The translations under genes and the position numbers were made by a program. Shown here piece by piece: positions 32,017-39,462 of a DNA stretch of 64,000 bases (positions within the stretch are counted from its first letter, which is position 1; each line of letters opens with the position of its first letter). The notes under the pieces were generated by a model. That model was given only the letters and a program-made list of their open reading frames with translations, was not told the origin of the DNA and did not search any database. The stretch comes from JAAGZL01 sp050291365 (GTDB taxonomy: Bacteria; Pseudomonadota; Gammaproteobacteria; Chromatiales; Chromatiaceae). The stretch lies in NCBI GenBank assembly GCA_050291365.1, contig JBNKJS010000044.1, forward strand, positions 36,639 to 100,638, given 5' to 3'.

Positions 32017-32484
32017 ATGATTTGGATTGGAATCTTACTTATTACTGCGGTTTTTGGTGCTTTGGCTGGAATGGCTTATTTCCGCGCTGGCGAGAAGATG
32101 AGCGGCGCTGTTTATGCTCTCTCTTTTCTCTCTGTTGTGGCACTGCTCTCCGGCCTGTGGGTAGCCCCTCAATACCGCGTATGGCAACAGCAGCTCGAAG
32201 GTAAGGCAGAGCTTGCCAGAGCAGAACAGAACCGGCAGATACTTATTAATGAGGCAATGGCGAAGCGGGAAAGCTCAAAGCATTGGGCAGACGCAGAGAT
32301 TGAACGCGCACGAGGGGCAGCAGAGGCAAACCGGATTGTGGCGGAATCGCTGGGTGGTCCAGAAGGATACCTGCGCTGGCTGTTCATTGAGAAGCTGGAT
32401 GAGATTAAAAGTGGGCAGGTTATTTATCTACCGACTGAGGCCGGTATACCAATTCTCGAAGCAAACCGATTTGAGACGAAATGA
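32017..32484 (+). CDS. Cassette gene 1: membrane protein with SPFH-like coiled-coil tail
   Basis: 155 residues from ATG 32017 (GAGGA 7 bases upstream, within the cassette). Two transmembrane helices (about 2 to 20 and 28 to 50), then an Ala/Glu-rich helical region (EGKAELARAEQNRQILINEA, AEIERARGAAEANRIVAESL) and a C-terminus GQVIYLPTEAGIPILEA that resemble the tail of band-7/SPFH proteins without the SPFH head. Such short proteins are known in phages. It lies between attC-like sites A and B. Confidence 0.7.
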   Translation: MIWIGILLITAVFGALAGMAYFRAGEKMSGAVYALSFLSVVALLSGLWVAPQYRVWQQQLEGKAELARAEQNRQILINEAMAKRESSKHWADAEIERARGAAEANRIVAESLGGPEGYLRWLFIEKLDEIKSGQVIYLPTEAGIPILEANRFETK

Positions 32485-32523
32485 CTAGACGCCGCACACA
32501 GCTTCGGCTGTGTGCCGTTAACG
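32484..32523 (+). repeat. attC-like site B (short, degenerate)
   Basis: A perfect 9-bp hairpin (GCACACAGC / GCTGTGTGC) with TTCG loop is flanked by TAGACG on the left and GTTAACG on the right. It is shorter than usual attC sites and could act partly as a terminator. Confidence 0.5.
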
Positions 32524-32567
32524 ACATCTTCACAGGGCAGCGGGTAAATTGCAAGGAGACTAGGAAC

Positions 32568-32828
32568 ATGAACGAAGCCACGAACAAAGAAAAGCCCACA
32601 GAAATAGCTGATCCAGTGGAAGAGCTGGTTATGTTTGAACCACGTGTGTTTATTGATAACCACGGCGAACCAAAAATGGCTAAAATGATTGAGGGAAACG
32701 TATGGATCTTTTACCTGCACCCAGACAACAAATGGGTAACGCAACAAAAAATAAGCCCAGATACGGCCCACTTTCTGCTTAATAATTTAACCAAAGAAGA
32801 GCAAGAACTTTACCCGGCTATTCTTTAA
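32568..32828 (+). CDS. Cassette gene 2: unknown protein
   Basis: 86 residues from ATG 32568, with AAGGAG nine bases upstream; a longer reading starts in the attC hairpin and is rejected. A DPVEELVMFEPRVFIDNHGE then MIEGNVWIFYLHPDNKWVTQ pattern shows a small alpha/beta protein without known motif. It lies alone between attC-like sites B and C, the usual one-gene cassette form. Function unknown, as for most cassette genes. Confidence 0.65.
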   Translation: MNEATNKEKPTEIADPVEELVMFEPRVFIDNHGEPKMAKMIEGNVWIFYLHPDNKWVTQQKISPDTAHFLLNNLTKEEQELYPAIL

Positions 32829-32832
32829 GAAA

Positions 32833-32893
32833 CATAACGCCATTATTCAGCAGGCCGAGCGGAGCGAGGATCGGCTGGAATTGCTGGTTAGCG
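32833..32893 (+). repeat. attC-like site C (61 bp)
   Basis: Cores CATAACG and GTTAGCG, arms ATTCAGCAGGCCGA / TCGGCTGGAAT, loop GCGGAGCGAGGA. The right core GTTAGCG is close to the integron consensus GTTRRRY. Confidence 0.78.
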
Positions 32894-32912
32894 TGATTTT
32901 TTGGAGAACATT

Positions 32913-33233
32913 ATGAGACCTTTAGACAGATTGAAAGCTGATATGTTGGACATGCAGCGCCGTAGAGGTATGCGCGAAAAGGTAGTTGTTGACTCTCGCT
33001 CATTGAGAGAACTATTAGATGACTATGAGCGCATGGAAAGTGTAGAGCGTTTAGCTCATAACCAGCATAACTATGAAATGGCGAATCATTTACTGCACGA
33101 TGCCATTGCGGCTTCTTACCATCAAAGCGGCAGAGATTCAGAAAGAACCTTATTAGTAATTATGGACACACTAAAACAGCTAATTGAGGAAAGCAGAAAA
33201 GCCCGTGAAATAGATGCGGTGTTTTCACGCTAA
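32913..33233 (+). CDS. Cassette gene 3: helical protein, unknown
   Basis: 106 residues from ATG 32913, GGAG seven bases upstream. Helical and charged (PLDRLKADMLDMQRRRGMRE, SLRELLDDYERMESVERLAH, VIMDTLKQLIEESRKAREID), similar in style to phage accessory proteins that accompany replication. Its stop TAA is the left core (GCTAACG) of attC-like site D. Function unknown. Confidence 0.68.
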   Translation: MRPLDRLKADMLDMQRRRGMREKVVVDSRSLRELLDDYERMESVERLAHNQHNYEMANHLLHDAIAASYHQSGRDSERTLLVIMDTLKQLIEESRKAREIDAVFSR

Positions 33234-33289
33234 CGGCTGAATTGTGTTGCCGGAGCGTAGCGGAGGTCAAAACGAATGAATGGTTATAT
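33229..33289 (+). repeat. attC-like site D (61 bp)
   Basis: Cores GCTAACG and GTTATAT; arms GTGTTGCC / GGTCAAAAC with a one-base bulge; loop GGAGCGTAGCGGA, near identical to site A's loop. Confidence 0.75.
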
Positions 33290-33530
33290 GGCGAATTCTA
33301 GGGACACCAGGCCGATTCCTGGTGCGCAGATCGGCGGGCAATCCCCGCTTCGGCTGGGCGAACACAGCGACGGAAGCGTAACCGTCTTTAATACTGGCAA
33401 AGAGGCTTATGAGGATGATGTGCGCAAAAGGCCGAACTATGAAAATGGTCAGCGTCGCCCAAAGTGGGAGGATTTGAGAGAAACCGCTCAATACTCCTGG
33501 AATAGAAATCCTACGGCGCGAGCCATATAA
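33276..33530 (+). CDS. Cassette gene 4: unknown protein starting within attC D
   Basis: 84 residues. The ATG at 33276 has GGAGG (33262-33266) nine bases upstream, both inside attC-like site D; an alternative ATG at 33288 lies just past the recombination point. The protein is polar (PIPGAQIGGQSPLRLGEHSD, WEDLRETAQYSWNRNPTARA) and has no known domain. Its stop occurs in ATATAACGATTAACATT, resembling a truncated attC left core; no full attC follows. Confidence 0.6.
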   Translation: MNGYMANSRDTRPIPGAQIGGQSPLRLGEHSDGSVTVFNTGKEAYEDDVRKRPNYENGQRRPKWEDLRETAQYSWNRNPTARAI

Positions 33531-33554
33531 CGATTAACATTAAAAGGCAAGCCG

Positions 33555-33782
33555 ATGAAGATGCACATAGATGAAGAATGGTTGAAAAGAAAAATACTTG
33601 AGGACGGTGACGAGTGCTGCGAGGCAGGCTTGTCCGGTTTAAATGGCTTGTTATCTCGTAAACAAGTTTCCTTAAAACCAGGAGAGCCTTGCCATCACCC
33701 AGGATGCTTAAACCATGTTTCGCACCCTTGTGAGGGTTGCGGAAGAATTGCAGGACAAGGCGAAGCGAAAGTATGGCTTTAG
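33555..33782 (+). CDS. Small Cys/His-rich protein upstream of intI
   Basis: 75 residues, starting MKMHIDEEWLKRKILEDGDE. The second half (PCHHPGCLNHVSHPCEGCGR) is a compact Cys/His cluster, probably zinc-binding. AAGG lies eight bases before the ATG. It is between the end of the cassette array and the integron-type integrase. Function unknown. Confidence 0.6.
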   Translation: MKMHIDEEWLKRKILEDGDECCEAGLSGLNGLLSRKQVSLKPGEPCHHPGCLNHVSHPCEGCGRIAGQGEAKVWL

Positions 33783-33829
33783 CGAGATAACAGATATTAA
33801 TAAGCCTGCAGGCAACTATAGACACAGAT

Positions 33830-34879
33830 ATGAGCAAACAAGCATCCATTGATAAAGCCATCACCGAATTGCGAGAAGTTTTGCGACTCAAGCACATGGC
33901 CTACAAAACCGAGAAGGCATACGTCTACTGGGTTACTCGGTATTGCTGGTGGTTGTTCTCTCATCCTAATGGCACCCATGAGCAAAAACTAAAAGCATAT
34001 CTATCAGAGCTTGCTAACAAGCACAACGTATCACCCAGCACGCAGACTCAGGCATTAAATGCCATTGTATTCCAGTACAGACATGTTAAAGATATTAAAC
34101 TAGGTGACTTCGGTACATTTTCTCGCGCAAGAAAACCAAAGCGATTACCTACTGTTCTCTCAGTTAATGAGACTCAGAATCTCCTTAGAAACTTAACCGG
34201 CACTCACTGGCTTATAGGTAACCTGCTTTATGGCTCTGGCCTTCGCCTTAATGAGTGCCTATCTCTACGGGTTCAGGATATTGATTTTGACCGAATGCAG
34301 ATCATGGTTAGAAACGGCAAAGGGGCAAAAGACAGAGCCGCCATGCTACCGGCCCCACTCATTCAGCCACTGAAAAACCAGATTGAAACAGCGAGAAGAA
34401 ACCACCGCAGGGATCTAGTGAATGGATACGGAGAAGTCTACCTACCCCACGCACTAGAAAGAAAACTAGGGCAAGCAGTCAAAGACTTCAAATGGCAATA
34501 TATTTTCCAAGCATCAAAGATCAGTTCTTGCCTAAGAACTGGTGTGATGCGCCGACACCACTTGCATGATACCGCTGTTTCTAAAGCACTCAGAGCAGCA
34601 ACACACGCGGCCAACATATCGAAACGGGTAAGCGCGCACACCCTACGCCACTCCTTCGCCACCCATCTACTAGAAAGAGGGATAGGTATAAGAACGATAC
34701 AAGAGCTATTGGGACACGCAGATATCAGAACCACCGAGATATACACCCACCTAGCCAATAACGCCGCCACGAGCATAAAAAGCCCACTTGAGGCCATAAA
34801 CAACGTGCCTCTACGTGAAAACCATAGCCCTCTACCCTTCCAACAACCTCAGATTTCAAGCAGGAATGCCCATGAATAG
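33830..34879 (+). CDS. Integron-type integrase (IntI family tyrosine recombinase)
   Basis: 349 residues. N-terminal SAM-like domain (LKHMAYKTEKAYVYWVTRYC). Catalytic residues are all present: Arg in GSGLRLNECLSLRVQDIDF, Lys in NGKGAKDR, H-x-x-R in AHTLRHSFATHLL, His in LLGHADIRTTEIYTH with the final Tyr. Between them is the IntI-specific insertion (ALERKLGQAVKDFKWQYIFQ, then RTGVMRRHHLHDTAV), which separates IntI from XerC/D and phage integrases. It is co-oriented with the cassette genes, downstream of them, inside a phage left operon, which is atypical. It overlaps the xis gene by 8 bases. Confidence 0.93.
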   Translation: MSKQASIDKAITELREVLRLKHMAYKTEKAYVYWVTRYCWWLFSHPNGTHEQKLKAYLSELANKHNVSPSTQTQALNAIVFQYRHVKDIKLGDFGTFSRARKPKRLPTVLSVNETQNLLRNLTGTHWLIGNLLYGSGLRLNECLSLRVQDIDFDRMQIMVRNGKGAKDRAAMLPAPLIQPLKNQIETARRNHRRDLVNGYGEVYLPHALERKLGQAVKDFKWQYIFQASKISSCLRTGVMRRHHLHDTAVSKALRAATHAANISKRVSAHTLRHSFATHLLERGIGIRTIQELLGHADIRTTEIYTHLANNAATSIKSPLEAINNVPLRENHSPLPFQQPQISSRNAHE

Positions 34880-35075
34880 CACAAGCCCCCAATTAAAGTG
34901 GGTTCGCCTTAATAAGTATTGTGAAATATCAGGTGATACACCAGACGCAGTTCACTCACGCAGAAAAAAAGGTATCTGGCTAGATAATAATCAGTGTAAG
35001 ATTGGGCCAGACGGCAAACTGTGGGTTAACCTTCCAGCGGTGGAAAGATGGGTAGAGACAGGAAAAGCGGCGTAA
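34872..35075 (+). CDS. Excisionase-like protein (Xis)
   Basis: 67 residues from ATG 34872, AGGA six bases upstream. The pattern LKWVRLNKYCEISGDTPDAV, then RRKKGIWLDNNQCKIGPDGK and AVERWVETGK matches small phage excisionases (winged helix). Xis bends the attachment site and directs the integrase to excise. It overlaps the phage integrase gene by 28 bases, so dose of both is linked. Confidence 0.85.
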   Translation: MNSTSPQLKWVRLNKYCEISGDTPDAVHSRRKKGIWLDNNQCKIGPDGKLWVNLPAVERWVETGKAA

Positions 35076-36250
35076 CAATCAGAAAATACCCTTCCGGCAA
35101 AGAAGCCATCCAGATTGCATTTATGTATCGCGGGGTAGAATGCCGGGAGGTATTAAAAGGGCTAGAACCCACCAAGCAGAACAAAAGATACGCTGAGAAC
35201 CTCAAGGGCGAAATTGATCTTGCGATAACCCGCCAAACATTCAGATACGCCGACTATTTCCCCAACTCCAAAAGAGCTAGGCTATTTGGCCACTTCGCAA
35301 CCACCACCACCATCGAGGAACTACTGACCGACTGGCTCAAAGATATCGAGCGCACCCACCCCCACAGCACATACAGGTGCTATAAAAAAAGCTGCCGGAC
35401 ACTAATTAACGGCTTTGGTGAAATTCGCGCATCAGATCTTACACCACAGCATATAAGAGAATGGATCAGATCCCGCGACGTTACCCCCAAAACGATCAGG
35501 AACGACCTAACACCACTAAGAGCCGTACTCGACCAGGCGCTATCCGACGAACTGATTGATAAAAACCCATTAGACAAGGTCAAGGTCAATAAACTCGTCA
35601 GCAGGTCCAACAAGAGCAATTATGAAGTAGACCCGTTTACGGTTACGGAAATAAACAAGGTTCTAGCCGCTGCCGCCGAATATGACCCGCTATTAAAAAA
35701 CCTTTTACAGTTTGCATTCTATACCGGGCTTAGAACTTCTGAGCTATTTGGCCTGCAGTGGGGAGATATCGACTGGACAGCGGAACAGTTTCGCGTGAGT
35801 CGCGCCGTTGTTGAGAGGAAAGAAAAAGAGACCAAAACCAAAGCAGGGACAAGGGACGTTATTCTATTACCAGCAGCCCTTGAAGCGCTACAGAGACAGC
35901 GGCCACTAACCCAGCTCCATAGCGTCTATGTCTTCACAAGACCAGATGATCGCGGCCCGCTTGTAGACTACGAACACCTAGAGCGCCCATGGAAGATCAT
36001 TCTTAGGAATGCCAAAGTTAGATACAGAAACCCCTACCAAACGCGCCATACCTACGCTTCACAACTCCTAAGCGGTGGCGAAAACCCGCTGTTTGTATCT
36101 CAACAATTAGGACATAAAACCATTGAAATGGTAATGCGCCACTATGGTCGGTGGGTTGAACAAGGAAAGGAAAAACAGAAGCATGTATTCACTGCCGATT
36201 TCGCTAAAAATCGCACCTCTATCGCACGCGAAAATAACAAACAACCATAA
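35048..36250 (+). CDS. Phage integrase (tyrosine recombinase)
   Basis: 400 residues with an N-terminal arm-binding domain (RKSGVTIRKYPSGKEAIQIA, DUF3596-like), core-binding helices and a catalytic domain: Arg in YTGLRTSELFGLQWGDID, Lys in KTKAGTRDVIL, His-Arg region YQTRHTYASQLL, LGHKT and Tyr in MRHYGRW. The tRNA fragment at its 3' side marks its attachment site. It is distinct from the IntI protein upstream; it should perform prophage integration and excision. Confidence 0.95.
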   Translation: MGRDRKSGVTIRKYPSGKEAIQIAFMYRGVECREVLKGLEPTKQNKRYAENLKGEIDLAITRQTFRYADYFPNSKRARLFGHFATTTTIEELLTDWLKDIERTHPHSTYRCYKKSCRTLINGFGEIRASDLTPQHIREWIRSRDVTPKTIRNDLTPLRAVLDQALSDELIDKNPLDKVKVNKLVSRSNKSNYEVDPFTVTEINKVLAAAAEYDPLLKNLLQFAFYTGLRTSELFGLQWGDIDWTAEQFRVSRAVVERKEKETKTKAGTRDVILLPAALEALQRQRPLTQLHSVYVFTRPDDRGPLVDYEHLERPWKIILRNAKVRYRNPYQTRHTYASQLLSGGENPLFVSQQLGHKTIEMVMRHYGRWVEQGKEKQKHVFTADFAKNRTSIARENNKQP

Positions 36251-36289
36251 CAGATTGTTATCATTAAACTATTATAAGCTACCGGGGTA

Positions 36290-36314
36290 GGTTCAAGTCC
36301 TCTCCTCGGCACCA
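36290..36314 (+). other. Attachment site: 3' end of a tRNA gene (probably tRNA-Leu)
   Basis: GTTCAAGTCC then TCTCCTCGGCACCA is a T-loop and acceptor 3' strand with CCA. The acceptor side (CCTCGGC) would pair with GCCGAGG, typical of tRNA-Leu. Only the 3' end is present, so the complete tRNA must lie at the other prophage end. The upstream T-stem half differs, marking the crossover region. Confidence 0.85.
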
Positions 36315-36320
36315 AACACA

Positions 36321-36352
36321 AAAGCCCTATGCATTTATATGCATAGGGCTTT
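36321..36352 (+). terminator. Terminator of the host tRNA gene
   Basis: 14-bp perfect stem (AAAGCCCTATGCAT / ATGCATAGGGCTTT) with a 4-base loop and T run. It follows the CCA by 6 bases and is chromosomal. Confidence 0.92.
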
Positions 36353-36411
36353 TTTCATGTCAGATCATCAGGAGATCAGTGTGCTTGAAATCCATATCAG
36401 GAATATTAGAC

Positions 36412-36446
36412 TCTTCCCATATTAGAAATAATTGCTCCCTGACCCG
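36412..36446. repeat. Dispersed GGGTCAG-type repeat fragment
   Basis: TATTAGAAATAATTGCTCCC followed by TGACCCGG matches the element at 41414-41459 (TATTAGAAACAGCTGCTCTC, TGACCCGAAT). Confidence 0.6.
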
Positions 36447-36455
36447 GTTCTCTGC

Positions 36456-39302
36456 TTATGTATATCTCTTCGTACGTCGCTTAAAATACTTTTCCAACTC
36501 AACCAAAAACAATACTGAAGAGGATACCATTATGATTCGCAACCATATATCTATGTCGATGAACGTAGTTCCAAATAGAGACTGCATTGGCGGTAGGTAT
36601 GTAAAACCCAGTTGAAAAATAATTAGTATGGCAATAGCAATCAATACATAACGGTTGCCTGTTAAGCCTGCCCAGTTAAGAACCGAATCATATATATAAC
36701 GAGAGTTAAATAAATAGAATATTTCAAACATAACTAATGTATTCACCGCTACTGTTCGGGAATGTTCAATACTCATTCCCCGATCCATTTCCCAGAGAAA
36801 AAGCCCCATGGTTCCACACATTAAAATGACCGAGACAAATCCAATGCGCCAAACCAGATGATGAGTCACTATCGGTTCATGAGAATTGCGTGGCAGGCGT
36901 TGCATGACATTCTGCTCGGAAGGTTCAAATGCCAATGCTAAAGCCAATGTAACAGCGGTAATCATATTCACCCAGAGTATTTGCACTGGTGTTAACGGCA
37001 ACTGATGAAAACCAAACAGTATGGAAGAGAGTATAATCAGTGCCTCACCACCATTGGTTGGCAGAATAAAAATGATGGCCTTTTTAAGATTGTCATATAC
37101 CGTGCGTCCCTCTTCCACGGCGTGCGTGATTGAGGCGAAATTATCATCGGCCAGCACCATTTCTGCTGCTTCCTTAGCCGCTTCTGTACCATTATGACCC
37201 ATGGCAGTACCTACATCGGCACGCTTCAAGGCCGGGGCATCGTTTACGCCATCCCCCGTCATCGCTACAATCAACCCCTGTTCCTGCAATAGTTTGACTA
37301 AAAGCAGCTTATGTTCAGGATTGACACGCGCATACACATCTACTTCTAGCACGCGTTGCCGCAACTCATTCTCACTCATTAATTCCAGTTCTTCACCGGT
37401 GAGTACATCGTCACCATTAATGAGTCTGAGTTGCCGGGCGATGGCACGTGCGGTAGCAGCGTGATCGCCCGTGATCATCTTCACCCGGATACCTGCCCTT
37501 TCACAGACTTGTACCGCCTCAATCGCTTCCTCACGAGGCGGATCGATCAAGCCAAACATGCCCAACATAGTCAATCCGCTTTCCACATCGCTAAGAGTGA
37601 GCTCAATCTGGTCACTTCGTACCGGCTTGACCGCAATAGCCAGCACCCGCTGTCCGCGTTCCGCCATAGAATCAATCCGCGCCAGCCAGTGATCTTTATC
37701 CAGTGGCTGATCACCATCAGCCGATCGCTGCTGAGCACACATATCTAACACCCGCTCAGGCGCACCCTTAAGATAAATAAAAGCATCACCCATGTGACTG
37801 TGATGGAGCGTTGCCATAAAACGGTGCTCTGATTCAAACGGGATAAGATCGGTACGCGGGAATTGTTTAGCCTCGATGTCAGTATCTAGCCCAGCCTTTA
37901 AACCTGCCACTAGCAACGCACCCTCCATCGGATCACCGTGGACAAGCCATTCACTGTTTGTATGTTCTAACGACGCGTCATTACAAAGCACTGCCGCCCG
38001 AACCACCTCCTGCAGCAAAGGGTGTTCTCCCGGAACCACATCCCTGTTTGCTAGGGATATGGAACCGTGGGGATCATAGCCTGTGCCACCTAGCTCAAAA
38101 AGATTGCCGGTGGTTGCAATCGCGCGCACGGTCATCTCATTACGAGTCAGGGTGCCGGTTTTATCCGAGCAGATGACAGTTACTGCCCCTAAGGTCTCAA
38201 CTGCAGGAAGTTTGCGAATAATGGCATTTCGCCGCGCCATGCGCTGCACACCGATCGCAAGCGTAATAGTCATAATGGCGGGCAGCCCTTCGGGTATCGC
38301 GGCCACCGCCAAGCTCACAGAAGCAAGAAACATTTCGGTGATAACATAATCGCGCAGCAATACGCCGAATGCGAAGGTAGCCAGCGCGATCATCAGGATA
38401 GCTGCGGTCAGCCAGCGGCCAAACTGGGCCATCTGGCGCAGCAGTGGCGTGGTCACAGACTCTACCGCCGCAACCAATGAGCTGATGTGGCCAAGCTCCG
38501 TTTGCGCACCGGTTTCAACCACCACGCCAGACCCTTGACCGTGGGTAACAAGGGTTCCTGAATAGGCCATGCAGCGACGATCACCGAGCACGGTCTCTTG
38601 TGCTACAGGATCTGTAATTTTTTCCACGGCCACCGACTCCCCTGTTAGGGCAGACTCTTGAACTTGTAGTCCCTTGACTCTGAATAACCGTAGGTCCGCT
38701 GGCACCTTGTCTCCTGGTTGCATTAAGACAATATCTCCAGGAACTAACTCTTCAGCAGGGATGGTGATTTGTTGATCGCCACGTCTCACAATTGCATTGG
38801 GAGAGAGCATCTGACGTATTGCCCTCAATGCATCCTCGGCCTTACCCTCCTGTACAAAACCAATCACCGCATTAATAAGCACCACACCCAGTATCACACT
38901 GGCATCCACCCAATGCCCCAGCATGGCTGTGATAGCGCTTGCTGCAATCAACACATAGATTAATAGATTATGGAACTGAAAGAAAAACCGCACCAAGGGA
39001 CCGCGTATCTTCGGCTCTGGAAGCAGATTCATCCCGTACTTGGCAAGCCTGTTACTTGCCTCTTCTTTCGATAGTCCGCTTGGTGTAGTTACTAGAGACT
39101 CGAAAACATTATTAACACTTTTGGTATGCCAGTTTTCTTTTGCTGAATGCGAATCTACTGGGTCATCATTGTTCTTTCTGAAGGCTTTAAGTGACTTCCG
39201 TGTAACCACAGCACCCACAATAGACAGAATGACCAGCAGAACAAGAACGATCAACCACTCTATGACTGCAATATCAAAATGCCATGTAACTCTGTCATTC
39301 AT
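36456..39302 (-). CDS. P-type cation-transporting ATPase (P2 type)
   Basis: 948 residues from ATG 39302 (AAGGTG seven bases upstream); a GTG further upstream would add 23 residues. Landmarks: N-terminal cation-ATPase domain, LTGES at about 219, PEGLP in the fourth membrane helix (ion site), phosphorylation motif DKTGTLT at about 380, KGAPERVLDMC in the nucleotide domain, and TGDGVNDAPALKRADVGTAM. PEGLP favours a Ca2+, Mn2+ or Na+-type pump. About ten transmembrane helices. It shares an ATGA overlap with a small upstream ORF. Confidence 0.92.
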   Translation of the reverse strand: MNDRVTWHFDIAVIEWLIVLVLLVILSIVGAVVTRKSLKAFRKNNDDPVDSHSAKENWHTKSVNNVFESLVTTPSGLSKEEASNRLAKYGMNLLPEPKIRGPLVRFFFQFHNLLIYVLIAASAITAMLGHWVDASVILGVVLINAVIGFVQEGKAEDALRAIRQMLSPNAIVRRGDQQITIPAEELVPGDIVLMQPGDKVPADLRLFRVKGLQVQESALTGESVAVEKITDPVAQETVLGDRRCMAYSGTLVTHGQGSGVVVETGAQTELGHISSLVAAVESVTTPLLRQMAQFGRWLTAAILMIALATFAFGVLLRDYVITEMFLASVSLAVAAIPEGLPAIMTITLAIGVQRMARRNAIIRKLPAVETLGAVTVICSDKTGTLTRNEMTVRAIATTGNLFELGGTGYDPHGSISLANRDVVPGEHPLLQEVVRAAVLCNDASLEHTNSEWLVHGDPMEGALLVAGLKAGLDTDIEAKQFPRTDLIPFESEHRFMATLHHSHMGDAFIYLKGAPERVLDMCAQQRSADGDQPLDKDHWLARIDSMAERGQRVLAIAVKPVRSDQIELTLSDVESGLTMLGMFGLIDPPREEAIEAVQVCERAGIRVKMITGDHAATARAIARQLRLINGDDVLTGEELELMSENELRQRVLEVDVYARVNPEHKLLLVKLLQEQGLIVAMTGDGVNDAPALKRADVGTAMGHNGTEAAKEAAEMVLADDNFASITHAVEEGRTVYDNLKKAIIFILPTNGGEALIILSSILFGFHQLPLTPVQILWVNMITAVTLALALAFEPSEQNVMQRLPRNSHEPIVTHHLVWRIGFVSVILMCGTMGLFLWEMDRGMSIEHSRTVAVNTLVMFEIFYLFNSRYIYDSVLNWAGLTGNRYVLIAIAILIIFQLGFTYLPPMQSLFGTTFIDIDIWLRIIMVSSSVLFLVELEKYFKRRTKRYT

Positions 39303-39424
39303 CTGGACACCTTCACTTTTACGGCCATACGAATAATCATGTAAAGAAAACCTATAAACGGATCTTCCCACTTGTCCGCCAATTCATGGCCTGCCTCAAA
39401 AATAATAATCTTTTTCATTGTCAT
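39299..39424 (-). CDS. Small ORF coupled to P-type ATPase
   Basis: 41 residues (MTMKKIIIFEAGHELADKWE, then a hydrophobic segment DPFIGFLYMIIRMAVKVKVS). The stop TGA overlaps the ATPase ATG as ATGA, which suggests translational coupling; the upstream ribosome site is poor. It may be a membrane-associated leader peptide or a chance ORF. Function unknown. Confidence 0.35.
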   Translation of the reverse strand: MTMKKIIIFEAGHELADKWEDPFIGFLYMIIRMAVKVKVSR

Positions 39425-39462
39425 TATCTAAGTAAGCGCCCCGTTCATAAATATTATCCTAT

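Noticed and set aside
32494..32515. Simple terminator only
   Set aside because: The hairpin has no T run on either strand and is flanked by core-like TAGACG and GTTAACG; kept as a degenerate attC-like site with low confidence.
33830..34879. XerC/XerD or a second phage integrase
   Set aside because: Presence of the IntI-specific insertion with RRHH and ALERK segments, and flanking attC-like sites, favour IntI.
36270..36314. Complete tRNA gene
   Set aside because: Only the T-loop and acceptor 3' strand are present; no D-arm or anticodon arm precedes, so this is an attachment-site fragment.
36570..38349. Several plus-strand ORFs inside the P-type ATPase gene
   Set aside because: All antisense to a gene with every P-type motif intact.
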